Of a DNA stretch of 44,646 nucleotides, positions 24,734 to 34,077 are shown piece after piece. The position numbers and the translations under genes were made by a program. Source of the stretch: JAZLGI01 sp045616225. GTDB lineage: Bacteria; Spirochaetota; Spirochaetia; Sphaerochaetales; Sphaerochaetaceae. Numbering within the stretch: position 1 is the stretch's first letter; each line of letters begins with the position of its first letter. The stretch lies in assembly GCA_045616225.1 (NCBI GenBank), contig JAZLGI010000052.1:1-44646 (forward strand). Reading direction: 5' to 3'. The notes under the pieces were generated by a model. It was not told where the DNA came from. It did no database searches and saw only the letters and a program-made list of their open reading frames with translations.

Positions 24734-26792
24734 CTTTCTCTATCTCGTCTCTAATAACTGCAGCTTTTTCAAATTCAAGATTTTTCGCACATTCAAGCAT
24801 TTGAGACTCAAGCTCTTTAATATACTTTTTTCTACTTGAACTATCTAAAAGGTTGTAAGAACTCCTTCTTATTTTTAGTTCATCCTGTTGGTCTGCAATT
24901 GCTTCATCTTTCTCTCTTTCTAGGATATCTTCAACAGCTTTCTTGATTGTCTTTGGGGTAATGCCGTGTTCCTTATTGTAAGCCATTTGAATGCTTCTTC
25001 TTTCTGCAGTTTCTTCAATTGCCTCTTTCATTGCATCACTCATGGCATCTGCATACATTATTACACGACCTTCCGAATTCCTGGCAGCTCTTCCTATTGT
25101 CTGAATAAGAGATGTTGCACTTCTCAAGAAACCTATTTTATCTGCATCCAAAATGGCAACAAGAGCTACTTCAGGAAGATCCAGGCCTTCTCTCAGAAGA
25201 TTGATACCAACCAAAACATCAAATTTTCCGGCTCTTAAATCCCTGAGTATTTCAACTCTCTCAATTGTTTCTATTTCAGAGTGAAGATACCTTACCTTTA
25301 CTCCGCGTGAAGCAAAGAAGTCAGAAATATCTTCTGCCATTCTTTTTGTAAGTGTAGTGACAAGAACTCTTTCCCCTTTTGAGGTACATTTTTTTATTTC
25401 TCCAAAAAGATTTTCAATTTGACCCTCTGTAGGTTTGACCGTAATCTCAGGATCCAGTAATCCTGTAGGTCTGATTACCTGAGTTACAATTTGTCTTGAA
25501 AGATTTTTTTCTATCTTCCCCGGAGTAGCACTGACAAATATTCTCTGTCCTGCAACGCTGTCAAACTCGTCGTATTTAAGAGGTCTGTTATCCAAAGCAG
25601 ACGGAAGCCTAAAGCCGTATTCTACAAGATTTGCCTTTCTTGAATGGTCTCCCTCATACATTGCCCCTATTTGAGGTAAGGTAACATGAGACTCATCTAT
25701 AAAAGTCACAAAATCAGGCTGAAAATAATCAAGAAGAACAGCTGGTCGCTCTCCGGGGGATCTGTTGCTCAAAGGTCTTGAATAGTTTTCAATTCCGGAG
25801 CAATAGCCAATTTCCTGAAGCATCTCAAGGTCATATTCAACTCTTGTTTTTATTCTTTCTGCCTCAAGGGGTTTTCCTGTATTCATGAAGAACTCATATT
25901 GTTCCTGCATCTCTGTTCTTATTCTTTCTATGGCTTCAATCACCTGTTCCCTTGGCATAACAAACTGTTTTGCAGGATAAAGTGTAAGAGCCTCTTGTGA
26001 TTGGAGTTTTTCTCCGGAGACAGGGTCAAACCACTGAATTCTTTCTATAGTATCCCAATCAAGTGTAATTCTAAGAGCAGTCTCAAGATAAGGCGGATAA
26101 ATTTCTATTGTATCCCCATGAACCCTAAAAGAACCTGGCACAAGAGAAAAATCATTTCTTTCGTACTGCATTCTGGACAATTGCTCAAGTTCTGTCTTGT
26201 GGTCAAATATCTCTCCACGTCTGAAAACATGGGTCATATCCCTGAGACTTACAGGATTTGCCAAGGAAAAGATACATGAAACTGTTGCAACAACAATAAC
26301 ATCTCTTCTTTCCATAAGTGAGAATGAGGCGCTAAGTCTCATTCTGTCAATTTCTTGGTTTACATCGGCATCTTTTTCTATGTATAAATCTTTGCCGGGA
26401 ACATAGGCCTCCGGCTGATAATAGTCGTATGTAGATACAAAGTACTCAACTCTGTTTTCCGGAAAGAAGGATTTGAATTCTCTGTAAAGTTGAGCTGCAA
26501 GGGTCTTGTTATGGGAGAGAATTAAAGTAGGCCTTTGAATCTTTTCAATAATTTTGGCCATTGTGTAGGTTTTTCCGCTTCCCGTTACACCTTTAAGAGT
26601 CTGATATCTGGCCCCCTCAAGAATTCCCTGAGACAATTTATCTATGGCCTGTTGTTGGTCACCTGAAGTTTCAAATGGGGCATGAACAACAAATGGCTTG
26701 TCTATCCATTTTACAGAACCATGAATGTTTGTTACTTTTTCTCCACCCCAGGAAGAGTCCAGTTTATCAAAAGAAACTTTTCCTTCACTCAT
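24714..26792 (-). CDS. uvrB: UvrABC system protein B
   Basis: A 692-residue DNA-damage recognition helicase of nucleotide excision repair. Walker A is GVTGSGKTYT, followed by LILSHNKTLAAQLY. The beta-hairpin used to probe DNA is in STYDYYQPEAYVPGKDLYIE. Other helicase motifs are TFIDESHVT, LVTTLTKRMAEDIS and TIGRAARN. The C-terminal UVR motif that binds UvrC is ELESQMLECAKNLEFEKAA. I chose the ATG at 26792, which overlaps the htrA stop as ATGA; the TTG at 26804 is an alternative. Co-translation with htrA links it to an envelope-stress gene. Confidence 0.96.
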   Translation of the reverse strand: MSEGKVSFDKLDSSWGGEKVTNIHGSVKWIDKPFVVHAPFETSGDQQQAIDKLSQGILEGARYQTLKGVTGSGKTYTMAKIIEKIQRPTLILSHNKTLAAQLYREFKSFFPENRVEYFVSTYDYYQPEAYVPGKDLYIEKDADVNQEIDRMRLSASFSLMERRDVIVVATVSCIFSLANPVSLRDMTHVFRRGEIFDHKTELEQLSRMQYERNDFSLVPGSFRVHGDTIEIYPPYLETALRITLDWDTIERIQWFDPVSGEKLQSQEALTLYPAKQFVMPREQVIEAIERIRTEMQEQYEFFMNTGKPLEAERIKTRVEYDLEMLQEIGYCSGIENYSRPLSNRSPGERPAVLLDYFQPDFVTFIDESHVTLPQIGAMYEGDHSRKANLVEYGFRLPSALDNRPLKYDEFDSVAGQRIFVSATPGKIEKNLSRQIVTQVIRPTGLLDPEITVKPTEGQIENLFGEIKKCTSKGERVLVTTLTKRMAEDISDFFASRGVKVRYLHSEIETIERVEILRDLRAGKFDVLVGINLLREGLDLPEVALVAILDADKIGFLRSATSLIQTIGRAARNSEGRVIMYADAMSDAMKEAIEETAERRSIQMAYNKEHGITPKTIKKAVEDILEREKDEAIADQQDELKIRRSSYNLLDSSSRKKYIKELESQMLECAKNLEFEKAAVIRDEIEKVKNKDW

Positions 26793-28066
26793 CTGTTTAT
26801 CCAACCGACATTTTCTGCATTTCTTTCTACAAGTTCTATCTTAAGCGTTATTTCTTTTCCGTCTCTGTTTATTACAACAGGTACTTTGTCTCCCGGTCTT
26901 GTATTTCCCAATGCAGTAAAGAGATCTCCGTATTCAGATACAGAAACTCCGTTAATAGAGGTAATTACATCTCCTCCAATGTAAATCATTGAATTACCAT
27001 ATCTTACAAGTTCTTTTCCACCTTTGAGACCGGCTTTGTCAGCCTTTCCCAACGGAACAACCTGGCTAACAAGAATACCATGGTTTACCTTTAAGTTTGC
27101 ATATTCAACAATTGATGATGAAACCTGTACAGGAACAATGTCTATCCAGCCTCTGTAAACTTTTGAATACTTAATCAAATCCTGAGCAGAACGGTTTGCA
27201 GTATTTCCGTCAACGGCAAAACTCATTCCCTGATTTGTGCCGTTTGTACTGTAGATAGAAGTATTTATTCCAATTACTCTTCCTTTTGTATCAAGTAAAG
27301 GACCACCGCTGTTTCCCGGATTCACAGGAGCATCTGTCTGAATCATTCCAAGCAGAATTCCGCCGTTTTCATTTCTTATAGGACGACTCAGACCACTTAT
27401 AATTCCCTTTACCATACTTCTGTCAAATCCAAAAGGATTTCCTATTGCAAGAACTTTTTGTCCTACCTTAAGTGAATCACTGTCTCCAAAGCTAAGGAAA
27501 GGAAAAGTCTTATCTGCATCTATTTTTAAAACTGCAATATCATTTTCTGAATCTGTTCCTATTATCTGTGCTTCATATTCTGAGGCATCTGAAAGACTTA
27601 TGGTAATTGAAGAAGCATTTTTGATTACATGTTCATTAGTAATGATGTAGCCGTCTTCAGTAAAAAAGAAACCGCTTCCCACCCCGCTTTTTACATTCAC
27701 ATCCAAAAAAGAAGATACACTGTTGTCAATGTCTGTTTTTATGTAAACAACAGCCTCATTGCACTTTTCAAAAACAGAAATATTCTCCAATTCATCTGCA
27801 CTGTAAGTCCAGTTACCGTTGTTTCCTTCAAATAGAGTTACACCGTCTTCTGAATAGTAGATATCGTTTACAGGAACTCCGGCCATTTCCAGAAGTCCCT
27901 TCTCTCCGTACTGCTCAACAACGTTCTCAAGAGCTCCTCTGAGTTCTTTTTCCCTGAGATTTGATTTAACGCTAAGTGTCCATCTGAACAAAACAAAAAG
28001 CAGAACCAAAGAGAAAAGAGAAACTAAAAAGATAAGAAGAATCCTAAGAAAAAAATTTTTCCTCAT
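26789..28066 (-). CDS. htrA: HtrA/DegP-type serine protease with one PDZ domain
   Basis: A 425-residue envelope protease or chaperone. A single N-terminal membrane anchor spans about residues 8-29. The trypsin-like domain carries the triad His146 (ITNEHVI), Asp176 (SENDIAVLKI) and Ser253 (NPGNSGGPLL). One PDZ domain follows (about 300-420), with GLKGGKELVRYG and GDVITSINGVSVSEYGD. Before the protease is an extra segment of about 90 residues. I chose the ATG at 28064-28066, because the frame extends only to a TTG two codons earlier. It is the DegS/HtrA form, membrane anchored, and translationally coupled to uvrB. Confidence 0.93.
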   Translation of the reverse strand: MRKNFFLRILLIFLVSLFSLVLLFVLFRWTLSVKSNLREKELRGALENVVEQYGEKGLLEMAGVPVNDIYYSEDGVTLFEGNNGNWTYSADELENISVFEKCNEAVVYIKTDIDNSVSSFLDVNVKSGVGSGFFFTEDGYIITNEHVIKNASSITISLSDASEYEAQIIGTDSENDIAVLKIDADKTFPFLSFGDSDSLKVGQKVLAIGNPFGFDRSMVKGIISGLSRPIRNENGGILLGMIQTDAPVNPGNSGGPLLDTKGRVIGINTSIYSTNGTNQGMSFAVDGNTANRSAQDLIKYSKVYRGWIDIVPVQVSSSIVEYANLKVNHGILVSQVVPLGKADKAGLKGGKELVRYGNSMIYIGGDVITSINGVSVSEYGDLFTALGNTRPGDKVPVVINRDGKEITLKIELVERNAENVGWINR

Positions 28067-28093
28067 AGCCAAATCTTAATCAAAAAAGTACTG

Positions 28094-28993
28094 TCAGGCA
28101 AACTCAAAAACTACTTTGTCAACTTCTTCTTTTGAAGGAGGATTACACCCTCTTTCCAAGCAATTCAAAGCTGCGGCAGCAGAAGCCCTTCTAAGCATTG
28201 TAAGCCTGTCATCATCAGAATAACAGAAATACTTGTTATTAAAATCGAGCCAAGCAAGAATGTTCCCGCTAAAAGTATCTCCGCATCCAACAGTATCTTT
28301 GCAGTCTCCAAGCTCAAATGCATCATGCTCTACAGTCTTTTTTCCTTTTTTAAACCACCTACTTCCGTTTTTTCCGTATGTGACAATTAAATCTGTCTTA
28401 GCCCAATTCAAAGCTTCTTCTTCAGATATTCCAAGGTAAGCCAAGTCTTCATCACTAAGCTTAAAAATATCACACTTTGAAGCAAATTCTTTCACTGCTT
28501 TCAGGTATTCTTCCCTGTCTTTTATAAGACTTGGTCTGACATTTGGATCAAAGAAAATGAATGCTTCAGGACGTTTGTCTATTGCACTTAAAATCTGTTC
28601 TCTTGAATTACAATCTGCAAAAGCAATTGAACCTGTCATTATGCAATCTACAGTGCTGTTTGTATCAAAATAAGCAACAATCTTTTCTTTTGAAATATTT
28701 ACAGCAGTACTTCCCTCTCTTGAAAACTCATAAGAAATCACGCCGTTTTTTTCCACAGCCTTTGCTGTCATGGTAGAAAAAGTGCTGTTACACATAAGCG
28801 GATCAAACATAATAAAATTGTTTATCAAATCCTGAATGACAAGCATTCCGTTCTCATCTGAGGAAATTTCACTTAGATAACTCACACAGACATTTTGCTT
28901 TGACACGGCCTTTGCAGTGTTCAAAATACTGCCTCCTACAAACCTGTCATTGCCTATATAATCTATTACTGACTCTCCAATGCATATAATCAT
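28094..28993 (-). CDS. PfkB-family carbohydrate kinase
   Basis: A 299-residue ribokinase-family sugar kinase, probably fructokinase-like. The N-terminus ICIGESVIDYIGND and VGGSILNTAKAVSK is the first PfkB signature. The second signature is DTVGCGDTFSGNILAW with catalytic Asp239 and the GCGD anion hole; DPNVRPSLI also fits. The ATG at 28991-28993 was chosen over an upstream TTG because the family starts at this point. The substrate cannot be decided. It lies 27 bases upstream of htrA, so it may head that transcript, and it is divergent from glnS. Confidence 0.88.
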   Translation of the reverse strand: MIICIGESVIDYIGNDRFVGGSILNTAKAVSKQNVCVSYLSEISSDENGMLVIQDLINNFIMFDPLMCNSTFSTMTAKAVEKNGVISYEFSREGSTAVNISKEKIVAYFDTNSTVDCIMTGSIAFADCNSREQILSAIDKRPEAFIFFDPNVRPSLIKDREEYLKAVKEFASKCDIFKLSDEDLAYLGISEEEALNWAKTDLIVTYGKNGSRWFKKGKKTVEHDAFELGDCKDTVGCGDTFSGNILAWLDFNNKYFCYSDDDRLTMLRRASAAAALNCLERGCNPPSKEEVDKVVFEFA

Positions 28994-29076
28994 ATTAAAA
29001 ATATAGCACAACAAAGGGTATTTTTGATACACTTTACCTATCTTAAGGCCACCCTGAAGGGCCCAAAGGAGTAAAT

Positions 29077-30786
29077 ATGAGCGAAGAAATGCTTAACGAA
29101 GTAAGCGTAGAGGAAAAACCTCTTAACTTTATCGAGAAGATCATAGAGGATGATCTTGCCAACAACAGAGTCCCGGACAACACAATTGTAACTCGTTTCC
29201 CGCCGGAACCAAACGGATACCTTCATATAGGACATATTAAAAGTATCTGCTTAAACTTTGGTCTTGCAGCAAAGTACAATGGAATCTGTCATCTTAGACT
29301 TGATGACACAAACCCTGCAAAGGAAGACATGGAGTATATAGACTCAATCAAGAGTGATATACGTTGGCTTGGCTTTGACTGGGGAAAACATGAGTACTAT
29401 GCCTCTGACTACTATGACCAGCTTCACGAAATAGCAATTGACCTTATCAAAAAAGGCATGGCTTATGTAGATAGTCAGACACCGGAAGAAGTAAAGGCAA
29501 ACAGAGGTACTCTTACAGAGCCTGGTAAAAACAGTCCGGACAGAGACCGCAGTATTGAAGAAAACCTTAAACTCTTCCAAGAAATGGGAGAAGGTAAATA
29601 TCCGGAAGGTAAATATCTTCTCAGAGCAAAACTTGATATGGCAAGTCCTAACATAAATATGAGAGACCCTGCTCTTTACAGAATAAAGTTTGCAGAACAC
29701 CCAAGAACAGGTAACAAGTGGTGTGTTTATCCAATGTATGATTTCACCCACCCAATCAGTGATGCCATAGAAGGAATTACCCACAGTATCTGTACTCTTG
29801 AGTTTGAAGACCACCGTCCTGCTTATGATTGGGCTTGTTCTATAGACAATATTGAGCATGCTCCTCATCAGTATGAGTTTGCACGTCTTAATATCAACTA
29901 CCTTGTAATGAGTAAACGTAAGCTTCTCCAACTTGTCAACATGGGCATTGTCTCCGGTTGGGATGACCCTAGAATGCCAACAATAAGCGGAATCAGACGC
30001 AGAGGCTATTCTCCTGAGTCAATGAAAGACTTTGTAAGCCGTGTTGGAGTTGCAAAAGTAGAATCTGTCGTAGACTACTCTCTTATGGAATTCTGTGTCC
30101 GTGAAGACCTTAACAAACGGGCAAAGCGTGTTATGGCAGTTCTTGACCCTATTAAGCTCATCATAGACAACTATCCTCAAGATCTCACAGAGTATTTTGA
30201 AACAGAAAACAATCCTGAAGATCCAAATGCAGGCAAAAGAAAACTTGCATTTACACGTGAAGTATACATAGAACGTGAAGACTTTATGGAAGTTCCTCCA
30301 AAAGGTTATCACCGCCTTTACATAGGCAATGAAATAAGACTTAAAGGTGCATATTATGTAAAAGCTGTTTCTTGTGAAAAGGATGCAGAAGGAAATGTTA
30401 CCGTTGTTCACTGTACTTATGATCCTCAGAGCCGTGGCGGAGATTCTCCTGACGGAAGAAAGGTTAAAGGAACAAGTCATTGGGTATCTGCAAAATATGC
30501 CATAGACGGAGAAGTCCGCCTTTATGATAAACTCTTCTCAACAGAGTATCCTGGCGGAGAAACAGGCAATTATCTTGATGATCTTAATCCTCAGTCTCTT
30601 GTAGTTGTAAACAACGCAAAACTTGAACCTGGTCTTGAAAATGCAAAACCTGGAGACTATCTGCAGTTTGTAAGAAGCGGATACTTTACTCCGGACTATG
30701 ATTCAACTGTAGAGCATCCTGTCTTTAACAGAACAGTAACTTTAAAGGACAGTTGGGCAAAGCAAAAAGCCAAAATGGGACTTTAA
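29077..30786 (+). CDS. glnS: Glutaminyl-tRNA synthetase
   Basis: A 569-residue class I aminoacyl-tRNA synthetase charging tRNA-Gln. The HIGH element is in FPPEPNGYLHIGH (His50, His53) and the KMSKS equivalent is VMSKRK near residue 280. RLDDTNPAKED and VYPMYDFTHPISDAIEGIT are characteristic of GlnRS, and the C-terminal beta-barrel anticodon domain begins near 345. AAAGGAG is six bases before the ATG. Its presence means tRNA-Gln is probably charged directly rather than through Glu-tRNA-Gln amidation. The gene ends in a bidirectional terminator. Confidence 0.96.
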   Translation: MSEEMLNEVSVEEKPLNFIEKIIEDDLANNRVPDNTIVTRFPPEPNGYLHIGHIKSICLNFGLAAKYNGICHLRLDDTNPAKEDMEYIDSIKSDIRWLGFDWGKHEYYASDYYDQLHEIAIDLIKKGMAYVDSQTPEEVKANRGTLTEPGKNSPDRDRSIEENLKLFQEMGEGKYPEGKYLLRAKLDMASPNINMRDPALYRIKFAEHPRTGNKWCVYPMYDFTHPISDAIEGITHSICTLEFEDHRPAYDWACSIDNIEHAPHQYEFARLNINYLVMSKRKLLQLVNMGIVSGWDDPRMPTISGIRRRGYSPESMKDFVSRVGVAKVESVVDYSLMEFCVREDLNKRAKRVMAVLDPIKLIIDNYPQDLTEYFETENNPEDPNAGKRKLAFTREVYIEREDFMEVPPKGYHRLYIGNEIRLKGAYYVKAVSCEKDAEGNVTVVHCTYDPQSRGGDSPDGRKVKGTSHWVSAKYAIDGEVRLYDKLFSTEYPGGETGNYLDDLNPQSLVVVNNAKLEPGLENAKPGDYLQFVRSGYFTPDYDSTVEHPVFNRTVTLKDSWAKQKAKMGL

Positions 30787-30791
30787 AAAAA

Positions 30792-30818
30792 GGGGCTGTA
30801 ACTTTTTGTTACAGCCTT
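30792..30818. terminator. Bidirectional terminator between glnS and rlmK-like gene
   Basis: A perfect 9-bp stem GGCTGTAAC (30794-30802) and GTTACAGCC (30808-30816) with a TTTTT loop is flanked by an A-run on the left and TTATTTAT on the right. On the minus strand seven T residues follow. It overlaps the stop codon of the convergent methyltransferase gene and should serve both genes. Confidence 0.85.
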
Positions 30819-32160
30819 ATTTATCTCTTTTTTCCAAATCTTCTACATTCCAGAAAAATTCACTGCTGTCATTACGGTTTCTAGCCGGCTTGAATGAATC
30901 ATATCCGTAAGGCTTAGGACCGCTCTTTGAAGATACACCCTTCCATTCATTTCTGCCATAGGTTGTTCTTTTGCTATCTTTATCTTCATAAGACTTTCTT
31001 GGTCTGTCATCAAACCTTCTGCTTTCTCTGTCTTCATAAGACTTTCTTGGCTTGTCGTTAAACCTTCTGTTGTCTCTATCTTCATAAGACCTTCTTGGTC
31101 TGTCATCAAACCTTCTGCTGTTTCTGTTTCCATAAAATCTCTCAGGTCTTCTCTGAGGTCCTTTGCAGGTCTCTTTTTTAGGTTCACTCCAGTCCAATGA
31201 GAGTGACTCATCATCAAATGCCATTATCCAACTCCTGACCGTTCCTACACGATCCTTTACAAAACCCGGTGCCCATAAAAGTGAGGTCACCTCTTTAACC
31301 TTAATACCTCTGAGTTTTCTCTTATCCAAGCTAAAGGTTCCCAAATTGTTTGAGAACAAAATAATACCTGTTTTCTTTAATATTGAAAACAGATTTTTTA
31401 TCCAAATTGCATAATCTCGGGAAACATCAAAATCGTAATCCATTTTATGGCTGTTTGAAAATGAAGGTGGATCAAAAATTATGATGTCGTATTTTTTGTT
31501 ATCTTTGTATGCTTTTTCAACAAACCTTCTGGCATCTTCACAAACACAAGAATAATTACCCCCGTAGAAACCGTTTGCTTTTAAGTTTTCCTCTGCCCAT
31601 GCAGTGTAAGTTGCAGACATATCAACACTTGTTACAGTATGAGCCAAACCGGATGCTGCATAAACAGAAAAACTTCCGGTATATGAAAAAAGATTTAAAA
31701 CATCTGCTTCTGCACTTCTTTCCTGTATAAACTTTCTGGTTATGGCATGATCAAGAAAAAGACCTGTATCTGCGTATGTTGTAAGGTTTACTTTAAACGT
31801 CAGGTTGTTTTCTTTTACAGTGGTAATTACCGCTTCCCTATCATTTTTTTCGTGTTGCTGACCATCTGAACGTTTTGAACGGTAGGCATAAACAATATGA
31901 TTTTGTTCCAAATAAAGCATTCTGGAACAAATATCAATGCAGGTATTTTTTAATTCTTTTGACAAAGGTTCATTCCCATAGTCTGTTATCTTTGCATAAC
32001 GACCATACAAATCAACAGTTACAGGAAACAGCCCAAGATTACGGTCATAAACTCTAAAACAATCTGTTCCGTTCTCCAAAAGGGAATGTCTTAATTCCTG
32101 AGCATTGTTTTTGAGTATCTTCCCAAAGTCTTTTTTTACATATTCAGAAGCATTTCCCAT
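30817..32160 (-). CDS. RlmK-like 23S rRNA methyltransferase with repetitive basic tail
   Basis: A 447-residue SAM-dependent methyltransferase. Residues 1 to about 320 match the C-terminal half of E. coli RlmKL, the part that makes m7G2069: DCFRVYDRNLGLFPV, VNLTTYADTGLFLDH, LNLFSYTGSFSVYAASG (SAM loop) and FDPPSFSNS. The N-terminal RlmL and THUMP part of the E. coli fusion is absent, so this is a stand-alone RlmK form. Residues from about 325 on are low-complexity and rich in Arg, Asp, Lys and Tyr, with three 16-residue repeats of the type RRFDDRPRKSYEDRES. Such tails often bind RNA. The catalytic domain ends before the tail, so the tail is an accessory extension. Confidence 0.85.
   Translation of the reverse strand: MGNASEYVKKDFGKILKNNAQELRHSLLENGTDCFRVYDRNLGLFPVTVDLYGRYAKITDYGNEPLSKELKNTCIDICSRMLYLEQNHIVYAYRSKRSDGQQHEKNDREAVITTVKENNLTFKVNLTTYADTGLFLDHAITRKFIQERSAEADVLNLFSYTGSFSVYAASGLAHTVTSVDMSATYTAWAEENLKANGFYGGNYSCVCEDARRFVEKAYKDNKKYDIIIFDPPSFSNSHKMDYDFDVSRDYAIWIKNLFSILKKTGIILFSNNLGTFSLDKRKLRGIKVKEVTSLLWAPGFVKDRVGTVRSWIMAFDDESLSLDWSEPKKETCKGPQRRPERFYGNRNSRRFDDRPRRSYEDRDNRRFNDKPRKSYEDRESRRFDDRPRKSYEDKDSKRTTYGRNEWKGVSSKSGPKPYGYDSFKPARNRNDSSEFFWNVEDLEKRDK
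30983..31126 (-). repeat. Three tandem 48-nt repeats in the methyltransferase gene
   Basis: Units start at 30983, 31031 and 31079, each beginning TCTTCATAAGA on the plus strand and encoding one 16-residue repeat with the core YEDR..RRF.D.PR. The units differ by a few bases, so the array is not perfectly new. A degenerate fourth copy may begin at 31127. Confidence 0.85.
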
Positions 32161-32239
32161 AACAAAAGTACCTTTTTCACAGATGTAATATATGCTAAAC
32201 TACAACAAATTAAAAGTATTCCAATAATAGGAGACATTC

Positions 32240-32713
32240 ATGCGCGTACAAGATGATGACGGACAGGAACTAATCAGAGAAATAGAAGAAAAACGTCAGG
32301 GAAAACTTGGGTGGAGAACATTCTCAACTTGGTATGCAGATACAGACGGAGTTATAAGAGACAGAGGTGTTTTTCTTTATTTGGTAAACAACGTATTCTG
32401 GTTTGAAGATTTTGAAGCTCATCCTCAGATTTTTGGATTTGAAATAAAACCAAAGAAGACAGATGCGCCATATATAAAATTTGAAAGCAGTTTTACTGCA
32501 AATCAAATAAAAGACATGTATCTTGTTTCAAAACGTTCTGCAAAAAACTATGCAGAAGGCTTTTCAAATAAACTTCCGAAGGCAAATCTAATGACCAGAT
32601 TATTCAGTCAGGTAGTAACAGCAGTTGAATTTGAAGATTCTTCATTCAGATTCTTTGAGGTATTCGGAAACGATTTCAGAAATCAGGTAAACAAACTTAG
32701 GGAGGACAAATAA
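32240..32713 (+). CDS. Conserved hypothetical protein
   Basis: A 157-residue soluble protein without signal peptide or membrane segment. It reads as a mixed alpha/beta fold, with an aromatic-rich centre (FLYLVNNVFWFEDFEAHPQI) and a basic helix SKRSAKNYAEGF; I see no catalytic motif. AGGAG precedes the ATG. Its stop TAA is immediately followed by the ATG of the phosphohexomutase, so the two are translationally coupled. I do not recognise a family; it may be lineage-specific. Confidence 0.75.
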   Translation: MRVQDDDGQELIREIEEKRQGKLGWRTFSTWYADTDGVIRDRGVFLYLVNNVFWFEDFEAHPQIFGFEIKPKKTDAPYIKFESSFTANQIKDMYLVSKRSAKNYAEGFSNKLPKANLMTRLFSQVVTAVEFEDSSFRFFEVFGNDFRNQVNKLREDK

Positions 32714-34060
32714 ATGGGTGCTTTTCATGCATATGATATCAGAGGTATTTACAATCAGGATTTTGACAAAGAAACAGCTTATAAGGTAGGTTACTTTCTT
32801 CCAAAGCTTTTAAACAGTGATTTTGTCGTTGTAGGAAGAGATGTAAGATTATCCAGTGATGAAATTTTTGAAAATCTCTGCAAAGGAATAAATGATGCAG
32901 GAAAAGATGTTTGGAATATTGGCCTTGCAACTACTCCTCTTGTGTATTTTTCTACAGTCTATTACAACGCAGATGCTTCTGTTCAAATAACAGCCAGCCA
33001 TAATCCAAAACAATACAACGGAATGAAAATAAGCAGGACAAAAGGAATCCCTGTAGGTGGTGATACAGGTCTTAAAGATCTTGAAAAGATGGTAAACACA
33101 GAAAAGGTAATTCCTGTTTCAGCAGACAAGAGAGGAAAAATAATAGATAAGGATATTTATACCACATACATAGACTTTCAAAAGAAATTTCTACCGGATC
33201 TCAGCAATCTCAACATTACCATTGACTGTTCAAACGGTATGAGCAGCCTTTTTGTACATCAGCTGTTCGGAGAAAAGAATGTTCATTACATTAACGACAC
33301 ATTAGACGGAACATTCCCTAACCATGAGCCAAACCCTCTTGAAGAAAAAAATTGTATTCAACTTGAAGAAGCTGTAAAAGCAAACAAATCAGATTGCGGA
33401 ATCATCTACGACGGAGATGCAGACAGAGTTCTTTTCATTGACGAAAAAGGAAGATTCATCCAGCCGGATTACACAACATCAATCATAGGAGACTATTATC
33501 TTTCAAAAGAAAAAGGCTCCTGTCTCGTTGATATAAGAACAACTAAGAGTACAATTGAATATCTTCAGAAGAAAGGCTCAACAGATGTCATCATCTGGAA
33601 AGTAGGTCATGCTTATGCCAAAGATAAAATCCGTGAAGTCGGATGTATCTTTGGCGGAGAACTTGCCGGACACTACTACTTCAGGGATTTCTTTAACTGT
33701 GACAGCGGAATTTTGGCTTCTTTACTTGTTCTTCAGACAGTTGCAAAGCTCAAAGCAGAGGGAAAAGGCCTAAGCTCAATGCTAGACAGTATAAAGGTTT
33801 ATGCAAACAGCGGAGAAACCAACTTTAAACTGGATCATAAAGATGAAGCAATGACTTCACTTTACAACAAATATTCAAAGCTCAATCCAACAAAAGTAAT
33901 GGACATTGACGGATACAGAATAGAATTTCCTACTTGGTGGTTTAATGTAAGAAAATCCAATACAGAGCCATTCCTCAGATTAGTTGTAGAAGCTAAAACA
34001 GAGGAAGAACTCAAAGAACGTATGACAGAGCTTACAGAAATAATCAAGCAGTTCAACTGA
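32714..34060 (+). CDS. Phosphomannomutase/phosphoglucomutase
   Basis: A 448-residue alpha-D-phosphohexomutase converting hexose 6-phosphate and 1-phosphate. The phosphoserine loop is TASHNP (Ser95), the metal loop DGDADR (233-238), the sugar loop GGELAGHYYF and the phosphate-binding loop KSNTEPFLRL. The N-terminal AYDIRGIYNQDF and the overall form are of the ManB/AlgC type, acting on mannose or glucose phosphate. It would supply glucose-1-phosphate for the glgC step or mannose-1-phosphate for surface sugars. It follows the hypothetical gene with no spacer. Confidence 0.93.
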   Translation: MGAFHAYDIRGIYNQDFDKETAYKVGYFLPKLLNSDFVVVGRDVRLSSDEIFENLCKGINDAGKDVWNIGLATTPLVYFSTVYYNADASVQITASHNPKQYNGMKISRTKGIPVGGDTGLKDLEKMVNTEKVIPVSADKRGKIIDKDIYTTYIDFQKKFLPDLSNLNITIDCSNGMSSLFVHQLFGEKNVHYINDTLDGTFPNHEPNPLEEKNCIQLEEAVKANKSDCGIIYDGDADRVLFIDEKGRFIQPDYTTSIIGDYYLSKEKGSCLVDIRTTKSTIEYLQKKGSTDVIIWKVGHAYAKDKIREVGCIFGGELAGHYYFRDFFNCDSGILASLLVLQTVAKLKAEGKGLSSMLDSIKVYANSGETNFKLDHKDEAMTSLYNKYSKLNPTKVMDIDGYRIEFPTWWFNVRKSNTEPFLRLVVEAKTEEELKERMTELTEIIKQFN

Positions 34061-34077
34061 ATTGGGAATTTGCAGAA

